Below are positions 20,228 through 31,104 of a DNA stretch of 64,000 bases, piece by piece (within the stretch, counting starts at the first letter, position 1; the number at the start of each line of letters is the position of its first letter). The notes below the pieces were generated by a model. The model did not search any database. It saw nothing but the letters and a program-made list of their open reading frames with translations, and had not been told where the DNA came from. Position numbers and translations under genes: made by a program. Origin of the DNA: Pantoea sp. Eser (GTDB taxonomy: Bacteria; Pseudomonadota; Gammaproteobacteria; Enterobacterales; Enterobacteriaceae); the NCBI GenBank assembly GCA_009830035.1, contig SZZY01000006.1, forward strand, positions 1-64,000, given 5' to 3'.

Positions 20228-20235
20228 ATCGGAAA

Positions 20236-20328
20236 TGGCGGTGAGGGAGGGATTCGAACCCTCGATACAGCTTTTGACCGCATACTCCCTTAGCAGGGGA
20301 GCGCCTTCAGCCTCTCGGCCACCTCACC
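20236..20328 (-). tRNA. tRNA-Ser (anticodon GCT)
   Basis: 93 nt with the long variable arm typical of class II tRNA and encoded CCA. Anticodon stem-loop CTCCCCTGCTAAGGGAG gives GCT. T arm GAGGGTTCGAATCCCTC. Counterpart of E. coli serV between csrA and the Arg tRNAs. Confidence 0.97.
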
Positions 20329-20612
20329 TTACGTGTTCTTCCGAACTGCGCCGCTGAACTTTGTTTCCGCTCATCGGCACTGCGTGGCGCACATATTACT
20401 TTCCCGCACTTATAAGTCAAACAATTTTTCCGAAGGTTTGTTTGATTGAACAAACGACAGGCAATTGGGATAAAATGACGGCAAAAAGAGTGAATTATCA
20501 ATAATGAAAGATGATGGAGTTGACAAAAAAGGAATAAGGGGAAGAAAAGAAAAAGGGGGGAATGGGTCGATAAAGCGGTGGCGCCTCGCACAGGTGCGAG
20601 ACGCTGAATCCG
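20329..20612 (-). other. csrA-tRNA-Ser spacer with hairpin and pyrimidine-rich transcript
   Basis: The minus-strand transcript after csrA first forms GCGTCTCGCACCTGTGCGAGGCGC (20581-20604), a strong hairpin without a direct T run. It then reads about 40 nt almost only of C and U (complement of 20526-20565). The latter, C-rich and G-poor, could act as a Rho entry site before the tRNA genes. A tRNA promoter must lie further on, within about 20330-20480. Confidence 0.55.
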
Positions 20613-20798
20613 TTAAACGCTGGTTTGTTGCGTTTTTTCAGCCTGGATGCGTTGATAGATCTCTTCGCGATGCACAGACACTTCTTTCGGAGCGTTAACT
20701 CCGATGCGAACCTGGTTACCTTTAACACCCAGCACCGTTACAGTCACCTCATCACCGATCATGAGGGTTTCACCAACTCGACGAGTTAGAATAAGCAT
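20613..20798 (-). CDS. csrA: Carbon storage regulator CsrA
   Basis: 61-aa RNA-binding dimer recognising GGA in leaders; post-transcriptional regulator of glycogen, motility, biofilm. Starts [18 protein letters not shown]; Arg44 of the RNA site lies in [12 protein letters not shown]. Full length. A GGA-containing SD (AAGGAGCAAAG) precedes it, compatible with autoregulation. Located between alaS and the tRNA-Ser as in E. coli. Confidence 0.97.
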   Translation of the reverse strand: MLILTRRVGETLMIGDEVTVTVLGVKGNQVRIGVNAPKEVSVHREEIYQRIQAEKTQQTSV

Positions 20799-20983
20799 TC
20801 TTTGCTCCTTGAAAGATTAAAAGAGTCGGGCTTGTACAGGCTCCCGACATTATCCATCACTTAACGCTGCATAATGAGTATGACAAATACACCAATGCAC
20901 ATCGATGCGCTAATACATTCTGCTGATAGTTAGTTTAGCCGAAAGACACTACATCAACCTGACTTTGTCATTTGCTACTCTGA

Positions 20984-21029
20984 CATCGTATAAAGCGCCG
21001 GAACAACCGTTCTTACGCTTTATACGATG
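20984..21029. repeat. Perfect 14-bp inverted repeat between alaS and csrA
   Basis: CATCGTATAAAGCG (20984-20997) and CGCTTTATACGATG (21016-21029) are exact complements around an 18-nt loop that can itself pair (GAAC/GTTC). It begins 17 bp after the alaS stop, where a terminator would sit. No T run follows on the minus strand, so it may be an RNA processing or partial termination structure in alaS-csrA read-through. Confidence 0.7.
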
Positions 21030-21045
21030 CCTTGTTTTAATTCAC

Positions 21046-23679
21046 TTACAGACGGCTGTTGACCCAGTCCTCAACCCCTGCTAACGCGCCTTTCAGGGCC
21101 GCCGCATCGGTTCCGCCAGCCTGCGCCATATCCGGGCGTCCACCGCCCTTTCCGCCTACTTGCTGCGCCAGACCGGCAATCAGTTCACCGGCTTTAACCC
21201 GGTCAGTCAGCTCTTTGGTCACGCCAGCGATTAACGACACTTTACCTTCCGCAACCGTCGCTAACACAATGATGGCCGAACCCAGCTGGTTTTTCAGGTC
21301 ATCCACCATGGTACGCAACATTTTCGGCTCAACGTTAGTCAGCTCACTGACCAGCAGCTTCACGCCTTTAACGTCGATAGCATTGCTGCTCAGAGAAGCA
21401 CTCTCCTGCGCCGCTTGCTGATCGCGCAGTTGCTGCAACTCTTTCTCCAGCGCCCGTACGTGATCCACCAGACCGCGCACTTTCTCATTCAGGTTGCTGC
21501 TGTTGGCTTTCACCAGCTGCGCCAGATCGTGCAGCTGGCTGCTTTGCGAATTGACCTGCGCCAGCGCGCCTTCGCCAGTAATCGCTTCAATACGACGAAT
21601 ACCCGCCGCAGTGCCAGACTCAGACTGAATACGGAACAGGCCGATGTCGCCGGTACGTGTCGCGTGCGTCCCGCCACACAGCTCAACCGAGAAATCACCC
21701 ATGGTCAGAACGCGCACGCGCTGATCATATTTCTCGCGAAACAGCGCCATAGCGCCTTTAGATTTCGCCGCCTCGAGATCCATCACGTCGGTTTCAACCG
21801 GCAAGTTGCGACGAATCTGCGCGTTGACAATATCTTCGACCTGGCGAATATCCTGAGGTTTCATCGCTTCGAAATGCGAGAAGTCGAAACGCAGGTATTT
21901 GTCGTTAACCAGAGACCCTTTCTGCGCGACATGCCCACCTAATACCTGACGCAATGCGGCATGCAATAAGTGAGTTGCAGAGTGGTTAAGACGGATACGC
22001 GCCCGGCGTGCCGCATCAACTTTTGCTTCAAGGCGATCGCCGATACGTAACTGCCCTGCCGTCAGCTTACCGATATGAGCGATTGCCTGACCATATTTTT
22101 GTGTGTCCTGGACGCTAAATTCAGTATTTTTCCCTGTCAGCACGCCGGTATCAGCGACCTGACCGCCCGATTCGCCATAGAATGGCGTTTCATCCAGCAC
22201 CACGACCGCTTCCTGGCCTGCGGTAACTTCATTCACCGACTCGCCCGCCACGTACAGCGCTTTCACCGTCGCGGCCAAATCCAGCTGATCGTAGCCTTTG
22301 AAGGAGGACGCCGCATCGATACGAATAACGTTGCTGTAATCTACCCCGAAACCACTCGCTTCACGGGCGCGCTGACGCTGTTGCTCCATAGCCTGCTCGA
22401 AGCCCGCTTCGTCGATCTTCAGATTGCGCTCGCGGCAGACATCAGCCGTCAGGTCAGCCGGGAAGCCAAAGGTATCGTACAGACGGAACACCGTTTCGCC
22501 ATCCAGCGTATCGCCCTGTAGTTTCGCCAGCTCTTCGTCCAGCAGCGCTAAGCCGCGTTCCAGGGTCTTAGCGAACTGCTCTTCTTCGCTTTTCAGCACC
22601 TGCTCAACCTGAGCCTGCTGACGCTGTAACTCTTCACCGACCGATCCCATCACCTCAACCAGCGGCGCGACCAGCTTGTAGAAGAAAGCGTCTTTCGCGC
22701 CCAGCATGTTGCCATGACGTACGGCACGACGAATGATGCGACGCAGCACGTAACCGCGGTTCTCATTCGACGGAATCACGCCATCGGCAATCAGGAAGGC
22801 ACAGGAGCGGATATGATCGGCAATCACGCGCAGTGATTTGTTGCTCAGGTCGGTGGCTCCGGTCACCTGCGCTACCGCCTGGATCAGTTTCTGGAACAGG
22901 TCGATTTCATAGTTAGAGTTGACGTGTTGCAGCACGGCGGAAATACGCTCAAGGCCCATGCCGGTATCGACCGAGGGTTTCGGCAGCGGCAGCATGGTGC
23001 CATCCGCCTGACGATTGAACTGCATGAAGACGATGTTCCAGATCTCAATGTAGCGGTCGCCATCCTCTTCCGGGCTGCCTGGCGGTCCACCCCAGATGTG
23101 ATCGCCGTGATCGTAGAAAATTTCGCTGCAGGGACCGCAGGGACCGGTGTCGCCCATCTGCCAGAAGTTATCTGACGCGTAAGCACCGCCTTTATTGTAA
23201 TTGTCGCCGATACGGATAATGCGCTCGTGCGGCACGCCAATCTCGTTGGCCCAGATGCCGTAAGCCTCATCATCGGTTTCATATACCGTGACCCAGAGAC
23301 GCTCTTTTGGCAGGCCGAACCACTGCTCGCTCGTCAACAGTTCCCAGGCAAAAGCGATTGCCTCTTTCTTGAAGTAGTCACCAAAGCTGAAATTGCCCAG
23401 CATTTCAAAGAAAGTGTGGTGACGCGCGGTATAGCCGACATTTTCAAGATCGTTGTGTTTGCCACCGGCACGCACGCAGCGCTGAGAAGTGGTCGCACGT
23501 GAATAATCACGCTTGTCCTGGCCGAGGAACACATCTTTGAACTGGTTCATTCCGGCGTTGGTAAACAGCAACGTCGGATCGTTATTCGGTACGAGGGAGC
23601 TGCTGGTTACAACCTGATGTCCCTTGCTATGAAAAAAGTCGAGAAACGCTTGACGGATCTCAGCAGTGCTCTTGCTCAT
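21046..23679 (-). CDS. alaS: Alanyl-tRNA synthetase
   Basis: 877 aa against 876 in E. coli. Class II catalytic domain at 1-240 (motif 2 [35 protein letters not shown]), tRNA recognition to about 450, editing domain with [12 protein letters not shown] near 565 and [13 protein letters not shown] near 665, and a C-Ala domain ending [11 protein letters not shown]...WVNSRL. Charges tRNA-Ala and clears Ser/Gly mischarging. Intact. Confidence 0.97.
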   Translation of the reverse strand: MSKSTAEIRQAFLDFFHSKGHQVVTSSSLVPNNDPTLLFTNAGMNQFKDVFLGQDKRDYSRATTSQRCVRAGGKHNDLENVGYTARHHTFFEMLGNFSFGDYFKKEAIAFAWELLTSEQWFGLPKERLWVTVYETDDEAYGIWANEIGVPHERIIRIGDNYNKGGAYASDNFWQMGDTGPCGPCSEIFYDHGDHIWGGPPGSPEEDGDRYIEIWNIVFMQFNRQADGTMLPLPKPSVDTGMGLERISAVLQHVNSNYEIDLFQKLIQAVAQVTGATDLSNKSLRVIADHIRSCAFLIADGVIPSNENRGYVLRRIIRRAVRHGNMLGAKDAFFYKLVAPLVEVMGSVGEELQRQQAQVEQVLKSEEEQFAKTLERGLALLDEELAKLQGDTLDGETVFRLYDTFGFPADLTADVCRERNLKIDEAGFEQAMEQQRQRAREASGFGVDYSNVIRIDAASSFKGYDQLDLAATVKALYVAGESVNEVTAGQEAVVVLDETPFYGESGGQVADTGVLTGKNTEFSVQDTQKYGQAIAHIGKLTAGQLRIGDRLEAKVDAARRARIRLNHSATHLLHAALRQVLGGHVAQKGSLVNDKYLRFDFSHFEAMKPQDIRQVEDIVNAQIRRNLPVETDVMDLEAAKSKGAMALFREKYDQRVRVLTMGDFSVELCGGTHATRTGDIGLFRIQSESGTAAGIRRIEAITGEGALAQVNSQSSQLHDLAQLVKANSSNLNEKVRGLVDHVRALEKELQQLRDQQAAQESASLSSNAIDVKGVKLLVSELTNVEPKMLRTMVDDLKNQLGSAIIVLATVAEGKVSLIAGVTKELTDRVKAGELIAGLAQQVGGKGGGRPDMAQAGGTDAAALKGALAGVEDWVNSRL

Positions 23680-23813
23680 ATATATCCTGGAATCACGCTA
23701 ACGAACGTTCCATCTTTTTCCGCGATGCCACATACTGGCGGCGCATGATTAGAGGAACAAAAAGTGGGAATAAGATAAATTTTCTTCGGTGGGAAGTAAA
23801 ATTACATCGGCTT

Positions 23814-24332
23814 TTAGTCGTCAAAATTTCTGAAAACGGACTGAATATCTTCGCTCATGAAGCCTTTTGACTGTAGATAGCGTAGTACTTTAGCTTTCTC
23901 TTTCCATTCTTTCGGTAACAGGTGACCGAATTTACGTTCAGCCAGCTGGGCAGCGCAGGCAGACCAATCCACCTCAGTCTCTTCCATCGCAATATCAATC
24001 GCCTCGCGATCTATCCCCTTCTGCGCCAGTTCCAGACGTACCCGCTGTGAACCAAAACCTTTGCGGCTGCGGCTCTGAATAAAACGTTCAGTGAAACGCG
24101 CGTCGTTTAGCCAGCCGTTTTCCTGGCACCAGTTGAGCACTTTTTCCAGCAGCTCTTCGGTGACGATTTCTGGCTCTTTCCGCTGTGCCCACGCCGCACG
24201 CTGCGCCGACTGTTGCAGCCTACGCGCTAATTCGGCACGGCTGTGATCGCGCTGCCCAAGAATGCGCATCGCACGGTCAAGCAGATGAGAAAAAGAGACA
24301 ATGTTGGGTTGGGGCTGGGATTGTTCAGACAT
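23814..24332 (-). CDS. recX: Regulatory protein RecX
   Basis: Caps RecA filaments and inhibits recombinase activity. 172 aa starting MSEQSQPQP; the frame has an ATG 3 codons earlier. Three-helix repeats of the family: RAELARRL near 35, NDARFTERFIQSRSRKGFGSQRVRLELAQKGI near 82-112, KAKVLRYLQSKGF near 148-160. Downstream of recA on the same strand beyond an imperfect terminator, giving low-level co-expression. Confidence 0.94.
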   Translation of the reverse strand: MSEQSQPQPNIVSFSHLLDRAMRILGQRDHSRAELARRLQQSAQRAAWAQRKEPEIVTEELLEKVLNWCQENGWLNDARFTERFIQSRSRKGFGSQRVRLELAQKGIDREAIDIAMEETEVDWSACAAQLAERKFGHLLPKEWKEKAKVLRYLQSKGFMSEDIQSVFRNFDD

Positions 24333-24414
24333 ACTGCGCACCTTGTACTAACGGGAGAGGGATTATGGCGACAGATTGGGAGAGAAGGAAGGTAAGAAAG
24401 AGAGGGTAAGCGGT

Positions 24415-24446
24415 AAAAAAACAATGGGAGTGGATTTATCCACCCC
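24415..24446 (-). terminator. recA terminator
   Basis: Minus strand GGGGGTGGAT AA ATCCACTCCC then ATTGTTTTTTT, directly after recA and before recX. As in E. coli it probably allows some read-through into recX. Confidence 0.85.
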
Positions 24447-24457
24447 CGCGTCAGTGA

Positions 24458-25540
<1,083 letters not shown>

Positions 25541-25598
25541 TCAAGCCGGGTAAACACGCACTCAGGGGTGCATGCACTCTTTCTGTTGCTGACAATTA

Positions 25599-25618
25599 TA
25601 CTGTATATTCATACAGCA
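25599..25618. promoter_or_regulatory. LexA (SOS) box of recA
   Basis: TACTGTATATTCATACAGCA has the CTGT-N8-ACAG core of the LexA operator and is close to the E. coli recA box. Located about 70 bp upstream of recA, between it and pncC. Confidence 0.93.
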
Positions 25619-25624
25619 TCAAGT

Positions 25625-26119
25625 TTAATTTGTCAGAAATTCGCCATACAGCCGCTGTAATGCCCAAGCGACGGACTGGCGGCGTACCGCCTCACGGTCA
25701 CCGGAGAAATGCTGCTGAAAAGTCAGGACTTTATCCTGCAGACCGGCAAAACCAAACCAGACGGTGCCGACCGGCTTTTCCGCGCTGCCGCCATCCGGGC
25801 CGGCAATACCGCTGACGGAGATGGCGTAGTCTGCCTGGGCTGCGTGCCTTGCGCCCTGTGCCATTTCGCGCACTACGGCTTCACTCACCGCACCGTACTG
25901 TTCAAGCGACGTAGCCTGAACCCCCACCAGCTGCTGCTTGGCCTCATTACTGTAGGTCACGAAGCCGCGTTCAAACCAGGCAGAGCTGCCGCTGATGTCA
26001 GTAAACACCTTGGCAATCCAACCGCCGGTACAGGATTCCGCACAGGTTACGGTGGCGTGTTGCTGCTTAAGCTTCTCACCGATCTGCGTGCTAAGCGCCT
26101 GCAACTGCCGATCATTCAT
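25625..26119 (-). CDS. pncC: Nicotinamide-nucleotide amidohydrolase PncC
   Basis: Deamidates NMN to NaMN in pyridine nucleotide salvage (CinA C-terminal family, formerly YgaD). 164 aa. Motifs AESCTGGWIAKVFTDISGSS near 28-47 with the catalytic Ser, GFVTYSNEAK near 52 and GIAGPDGGS near 104. Upstream of recA on the same strand as in E. coli; its stop lies just before the LexA box. Confidence 0.95.
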   Translation of the reverse strand: MNDRQLQALSTQIGEKLKQQHATVTCAESCTGGWIAKVFTDISGSSAWFERGFVTYSNEAKQQLVGVQATSLEQYGAVSEAVVREMAQGARHAAQADYAISVSGIAGPDGGSAEKPVGTVWFGFAGLQDKVLTFQQHFSGDREAVRRQSVAWALQRLYGEFLTN

Positions 26120-26224
26120 CGTATTTCTCCCTCAGGTGGTGCAATGAACGTGGTGCAATAACGCCACTTTTTCAAGCCCTGTCTCAGGTATTACCCGCTT
26201 TTTGCGGCCTGCTTTCCCTTCACC

Positions 26225-27002
26225 TCAGCTTTTTTTCACGGCGACGATAAAAAGACGCGGGAAAGCGAGCAGAACCTGACCATTGCGCTGCGCCGGATAG
26301 GCGCTGAGTAAACGCTGATGATAGGCCGCCAGAAAATCCGCCTGTTCGGCTTCATCCAGCGAGGCCAGAAACGGGCGCAGGCCAGTCGCCTGTAGCCAGC
26401 TGATAATCGCCTGTGCGTCGGCCATCACGTGATAATAGGTGGTGCGCCAGATATCCACGTCACAGCCAGCGCCGGTGAGCAGATCGTAATAGTCGCCGGT
26501 CGGCAGCAGCTTTTTACGGTCCGCCGTTTTAGCATCAATACGTGAATGCCAGGGCTCAGATTGCCGCCATCTCGCGCATCAATTGATGCGAAGGCTCATT
26601 GAGATTATCGGGCATCTGCACTGCCAGCACGCCGTCGGGTGCCAGCTGATCCACCAGATTGGGAAACAGCGTCGCATGGTTATCCAGCCACTGCAGCGAC
26701 GCATTAGCGTAAATCACCTGCTGAGGCGTTGCTGCCTGCCAGCTGCGAATGCCCGCCTGCACAAAGCAGCAGTGCGGTAACCGTTCGCGCGCCTGGGTCA
26801 GCATCGCCGCTGAACTGTCGAGCCCGCAGACCGTGGCCAGCGGCCAGGCTTCGGTCAGTAATTCGGTACTGTTGCCCGGACCGCAGCCCAAATCGGTCAC
26901 CTGCTCAACCTCTTCAACGCTGATGCGGGCCAGCAGCTCACGTGCCGGGCGGGTGCGTTCCGCCTCAAACTTACGATACAAAACAGGATCCCACTCTTTC
27001 AT
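26225..27002 (-). pseudogene. tam: Frameshifted trans-aconitate 2-methyltransferase
   Basis: SAM-dependent methyltransferase that detoxifies trans-aconitate. ATG at 27002 with GGAGG 5 nt upstream. First frame: [29 protein letters not shown] (SAM site), [28 protein letters not shown]. It then shifts near 26566; the next frame continues [20 protein letters not shown] and [16 protein letters not shown]...[15 protein letters not shown] to 26225. One indel breaks an otherwise collinear gene of about 258 codons. A recent lesion; a sequencing error cannot be excluded for this one. Confidence 0.85.
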
Positions 27003-27169
27003 GCTCACCTCCGGTTGGGTTATCTGACGTGACCGATCGATAAGACGCTTTAAACGCGGAAAAGTGCGACCTGTTGCTCATTTCTGAATCGAATGCTGGC
27101 GGTGCGAAGCCTGAATAATTAAGTTAAAACACTGTTTCATTTTACCGGAGCACTACTCAGGAGCGAGTC

Positions 27170-28055
27170 ATGACTGCAGAATCTGCCTTTGCCGGGTCTA
27201 GTGCCCCTCTGTTACCCCGTTTAATCCGCAGGGTGCGATCGATATCGATGCGCTTGGCCGCCATTTTTCCCGCCTCAACCGTTCAGGCATTGATACCTTA
27301 CTGATCATGGGCAGTATTGGAGAATTCGCCTCACTGACGCAGCAGGAACGTTTACAGCTGATTAAAGAAGCCCGGCCCTTATCATCGTGAAGATGGTGGC
27401 TAACGTCTCTGCCACCTGCATTGCGGATATGCTGACGCTGGCGGACGCGGCGTGGAAAAGTGGTTACGACGCGGTGATGGTCCTGCCGCCCTACTATTAC
27501 GGCCAGACGCAGAACCACCTGATGCACTATTTTGAAGCGCTCGATCAGCAGTTAGGCGGTAAATGGTTTGCCTATAATTTTCCGGCGCGCACCGGCTGCG
27601 ATCTCTCCCCTGCGCTGGTCGCCGCGTTAGCCGGTAAACTGCCGAATTTCATCGGCATCAAGGATACGGTCGACTGCCTGTCGCATAACCGGGCAATGAT
27701 CGAAGAGACGAAAAAGGTGCGTAGCGATTTTGCGGTGCTGTCAGGCTATGACGAATATCTGCTGCCCAATCTGCTGGCGGGCGGTGCCGAGGTGATTTCG
27801 GGACTAAATAATATTGTGCCGGAGGTGTTTGCCCGGATGATGCAGGCGTGGCGTGACGGCGACGTAGCTGAACTGACGCGCATTCAGCAACAGATTGGCC
27901 GGCCAATGGCGATTTAAAGCATCGGTGATGACTTTGTGACCACGATAAAAACCGCAGTGTCGCGTCGCTACGATTCAATGCTGAGTGCATCGCGTAATTA
28001 CGGCGGCACGTTGGACGCGCAACAGTGCGCGGCGCTGGATCGGTTGTTCAGCTAA
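27170..28055 (+). pseudogene. Broken dihydrodipicolinate synthase/N-acetylneuraminate lyase family gene
   Basis: ATG at 27170 after AGGAG. Pieces in different frames: VTPFNPQGAIDIDALGRHFSR, LLIMGSIGEFASLTQQERLQ, then VKMVANVSATCIADML, YYYGQTQNHLMHYFEAL, the Tyr motif YNFPARTG and the Schiff-base Lys motif FIGIKDT, NLLAGGAEVISGLNN, and after an in-frame ochre codon (27915-27917, likely from Tyr) SIGDDFVTTIKTAV to the stop at 28055. At least two frameshifts (about 27205 and 27375) plus the stop. The family members act as aldolases on keto acids; this one resembles the DapA-like YagE/YjhH group rather than biosynthetic DapA. Confidence 0.85.
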
Positions 28056-28090
28056 TCAGCATGACGGGCGCCTCCCTGCGCCCGCCAGCC

Positions 28091-28426
28091 TCAGTTCTTT
28101 TTGACGAACCCAGACTTCAATTTCATCGGGCCAAAACCATCAATCTTACAGTCGATGTTGTGGTCCCCTTCAACCAGACGAATGCTTTTCACTTTGGTGC
28201 CAATCTTCAGCGACGAAGAGCTGCCCTTCACTTTAAGATCTTTAATCACACTGACGCTGTCGCTATCTGCCAGCAGATTGCCGTTAGCATCACGCACTTC
28301 CAGCGGCTGATTGCTGCTGTCACTTTCCGCCTCGGTCCAGATATGACCACACGAAGGACAGTTAAGGTTATCGCCGTCTTGCCAAGTGTAATCGGCGTGA
28401 CAGGCCGGGCAGGCAGGTAAAGACAT
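28091..28426 (-). CDS. yjdM: Zinc-ribbon protein YjdM (PhnA family)
   Basis: 111 aa. N-terminal zinc ribbon [10 protein letters not shown]...CPSCGHIW (Cys about 6, 9, 25, 28) and C-terminal SH3-like PhnA domain ([30 protein letters not shown]). Widespread in enterobacteria; originally called PhnA but not part of phosphonate uptake. Its biochemical role is not established. Intact between a pseudogene and mltB. Confidence 0.92.
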   Translation of the reverse strand: MSLPACPACHADYTWQDGDNLNCPSCGHIWTEAESDSSNQPLEVRDANGNLLADSDSVSVIKDLKVKGSSSSLKIGTKVKSIRLVEGDHNIDCKIDGFGPMKLKSGFVKKN

Positions 28427-28506
28427 AACGACTCCAGAGATAACAAGGGCTGATGGGCCTGAAAAAGGGTGTCATCATATAACCTTACAGTTGATAAGGA
28501 CAGCTT

Positions 28507-29589
28507 TTATAGCATCCCGCCCTGACGCGCCTTGCTGACGGCCTCGCCTAACTGCCACACCGCCATCGCGTAGTGGGTGCTGTGGTTATAACGGGTAATG
28601 ACATAAAAGTTGGGTAAGCCGTACCAGTACTGGTAGCTGGTGCCCAAATCAAGCCGTAACAGGCTCACCTGATCGTTGCCGTTGAGCGATCCCTGCGGCG
28701 ACAGGCCAGACGCAGCCAGCATGCCTACGCTGTAGCGGGTCTTGAAGCCATCTTCGAGCAAGGGTGCCTGGCCACTGGCCGGGACCGCAATATTTTCGCC
28801 GCTGCGCCAGCCGTGCTGCTGGAAGTAGTGCGCCACGCTGCCGATGGCATCAACCGGATCCCACAGGTTGGCGTGACCATCACCGTTGAAGTCCACCGCG
28901 TACTCTTTATAGGACGATGGCATGAACTGACCATAGCCCATCGCCCCGGCAAACGAGCCTTTCAGCGCCAGCGGATCGTCCTGCTCGTTACGCGCCATCA
29001 ACAGGAAAGTTTCCAGTTCGCTGCTGAAGTAAGCCGCGCGACGCGGATAGTTGAAGGATAAGGTGACAAGCGCATCGAGAATGCGGGTTTTGCCCATCAC
29101 GCGGCCCCAGCGGGTTTCCACGCCAATGATGCCGACGATGATTTCAGGCGGCACGCCGTAGACCTGCTGCGCGCGTTGCAGCGCATCCTGATATTGATCC
29201 CAGAAAGCGACGCCGTTCTGGACATTGTCCGGCGTAATAAACTTATTGCGATAGCGAATCCAGGCGCCGTTCGGTCCCCGTGCCGGCGTATAGCTCGGAG
29301 CCTGGCGATCCATCAGACGCAGCACATAGTCCAGCCGCTTGGCCTGACCGATAATGTTGTGCAGCTGCTGGCGATCGAAGCCGTGCTTCTCCACCATCTG
29401 ATCGATAAATTGTTCCGCCGCCGGGTTACCGGCGAAGTCACCAAACATCGCGGATCCACTGTGCGACGGCTGGAGTAAAAATCCACCTTGCGGCGCAGCC
29501 AGCATCTTTTGCTGTTGGGGAACTTTAGGTTTGCTGCTGCAGGAGGCCAGTAACGGGATGAACGCAACGAGAGCTAACTTGAGACGCAT
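28507..29589 (-). CDS. mltB: Membrane-bound lytic murein transglycosylase B
   Basis: Cleaves the MurNAc-GlcNAc bond with 1,6-anhydro product at the outer-membrane inner face. 360 aa. Lipoprotein signal with LLASC (lipidated Cys about 17). Catalytic Glu about 162 in IVGIIGVETRWGRVMGK; family motifs SFAGAMGYGQFMPSS near 215 and VDFNGDGHANLWDPVDAIGS near 235. Full length. Confidence 0.96.
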   Translation of the reverse strand: MRLKLALVAFIPLLASCSSKPKVPQQQKMLAAPQGGFLLQPSHSGSAMFGDFAGNPAAEQFIDQMVEKHGFDRQQLHNIIGQAKRLDYVLRLMDRQAPSYTPARGPNGAWIRYRNKFITPDNVQNGVAFWDQYQDALQRAQQVYGVPPEIIVGIIGVETRWGRVMGKTRILDALVTLSFNYPRRAAYFSSELETFLLMARNEQDDPLALKGSFAGAMGYGQFMPSSYKEYAVDFNGDGHANLWDPVDAIGSVAHYFQQHGWRSGENIAVPASGQAPLLEDGFKTRYSVGMLAASGLSPQGSLNGNDQVSLLRLDLGTSYQYWYGLPNFYVITRYNHSTHYAMAVWQLGEAVSKARQGGML

Positions 29590-29695
29590 CGGTTATCCAT
29601 AAACGAGGGGGATAGATTCAGATGCGCTAATAGTAGTCGTTCAGCGCAACGACATACAGGTCAAATTCTTAAAAAAACGTCAAGAAACCACCCAG

Positions 29696-29731
29696 AAAAA
29701 CGGTCACCGGACGCGCTGTGCCGGTGACCGT
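29696..29731 (-). terminator. Terminator at the end of the nar operon
   Basis: Minus strand ACGGTCACCGG, 10-nt loop, CCGGTGACCGTTTTTC: 11-bp stem plus T run, 8 bp after the narI stop. Perfectly preserved although the operon is degraded. Confidence 0.9.
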
Positions 29732-29738
29732 AACCTCG

Positions 29739-30386
29739 TCAGCGGCGATTTCTCACCAGCTGATAACGGCGGATAAGATACTCGACCGGCGCACTCCAGA
29801 TGTGCACCAGGCGACAGAATGGAAACAGCAGGAACAGCGTCATTCCCAGCACCATATGCACCCGGTAGATCAGGGCCACGCCGTCAAGATGGTGTGATGC
29901 GCCGCCATGGAAGGTCACCACGGCCTTCGCCCAGCCCACCAGCTTCATCATCTCGCTGCCATCCATATGCTGTGCCGAGAAAGGAATGGTCAGCAGTCCG
30001 AGGGTAGCCTGCGCCACCAGTAAGGCCAGGATAAGAATATCGCCGACGCTGCTGGTTGCCCGCACCCGTGGATTAGTCAGACGGCGTTTCAGCAACAGCG
30101 CGCCACCGGCAATCATCGCCAGCTTTTGCTTCACGTCGAGCGGCAGAAAGGATTGATACATCCAGTGCGGCGTCAGCATGCCGACGATATGGCCGAAAAA
30201 TATGCCGATGATGCCGATGTGGAACAGGTTCGAGGCGAGCCGCATCCCTTTTTTATCCAGCATATGGCTGGAACCGGCGCGCCAGCTGTACTGCCCGTAA
30301 TCGTAGCGCAGCCAGCTGCCGACCAGAAAGACCGTCCCGGCAAGGTAGGGGTAAATATCAAAGAAGAAAGTGTTGAGAAAATTCAT
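29739..30386 (-). CDS. narI: Nitrate reductase A gamma subunit NarI with internal deletion
   Basis: Membrane di-heme cytochrome b that takes electrons from quinol to NarGH. The frame is open, 215 aa against 225 in E. coli. The shortfall is one block: AMIAGG joins directly to ALLLKRR where E. coli has about 10 more residues inside a transmembrane helix. His residues equivalent to the heme ligands (FHIG near 56, GHIVG near 65, [10 protein letters not shown] and IYRVH near 177-195) remain. Start overlaps the narJ stop (ATGA). A shortened helix and dead partner genes make function unlikely. Confidence 0.85.
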   Translation of the reverse strand: MNFLNTFFFDIYPYLAGTVFLVGSWLRYDYGQYSWRAGSSHMLDKKGMRLASNLFHIGIIGIFFGHIVGMLTPHWMYQSFLPLDVKQKLAMIAGGALLLKRRLTNPRVRATSSVGDILILALLVAQATLGLLTIPFSAQHMDGSEMMKLVGWAKAVVTFHGGASHHLDGVALIYRVHMVLGMTLFLLFPFCRLVHIWSAPVEYLIRRYQLVRNRR

Positions 30387-31104
30387 GCTGACTCTCCTGT
30401 AGCGCGCGTCGTAGCCTGAGCGATATCCAGATACTGCGGCGCAACTGCTGCTGCGAAACGGCGCTGATGCGCGGCCTGTTGCGCCGAGGCGCAGCTCTGT
30501 TCGCCAAGAAATTTAACCTGCTCCTCTTCCCAGACGGCATCCAGTGCCGCCGGGGCATCGTCGCGCGCTTCCTGTGCGACCTGCGGCCGTAAGGCGTCAG
30601 GCTCGATAGCGGTACCCGAAAGCGCTAACAGCGCACTGAACAGTTCGGCATAGGGACTTTCGCGTTCCACCAGCCGCGCCGCCAGCAGCGTCAGGATCGG
30701 CGCGATATCCTCTAAACCCTGGCGCACCTCGTCTGCTGTTTTACAGGCGAGGTATTCAAGGTAAAGCGGGAGATAATCGGGCAGCTCTTTGCTGTCCAGC
30801 TCCAGGCCGTCGGCCCGATACTGCGCCAGCAGATCGACCATCGCCTGACCGCGATCGCGTGACTCACCGTGCACATGTTCAAACAGCAACAGCGAGGTGG
30901 CGCGACCGCGATCAAACAGTTCGCAGTAATCAGCCTGTACGTCGAGCAGTGGCCGGGCGCAGAGCTGACGGATAACGCGCACCAGCCGTGCGCTCTGCTC
31001 TGAGTCAAGTTCAGGGGCGCTTTCCAGCGCAGGCTCTGATGATGGCTAAACAGCGCCTCATCCGGGTAATCCAGCAGGCGCGACAGCACACGTAGCGCAA
31101 TCAT
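30383..31104 (-). pseudogene. narJ: Frameshifted narJ, nitrate reductase maturation chaperone
   Basis: The N-terminus MIALRVLSRLLDYPDEALFSHHQSL is in one frame. From about 31020 the rest, [57 protein letters not shown] and [14 protein letters not shown], is in another. One indel. NarJ inserts the molybdenum cofactor into NarG; with narG destroyed it has no client. ATGA overlaps with narH and narI keep the operon layout. Confidence 0.9.

Noticed and set aside
20151..20328. Prophage or island integrated at the tRNA-Arg/tRNA-Ser genes
   Set aside because: No integrase gene, no duplicated tRNA 3' end and no foreign genes adjoin; flanking genes are syntenic with E. coli.
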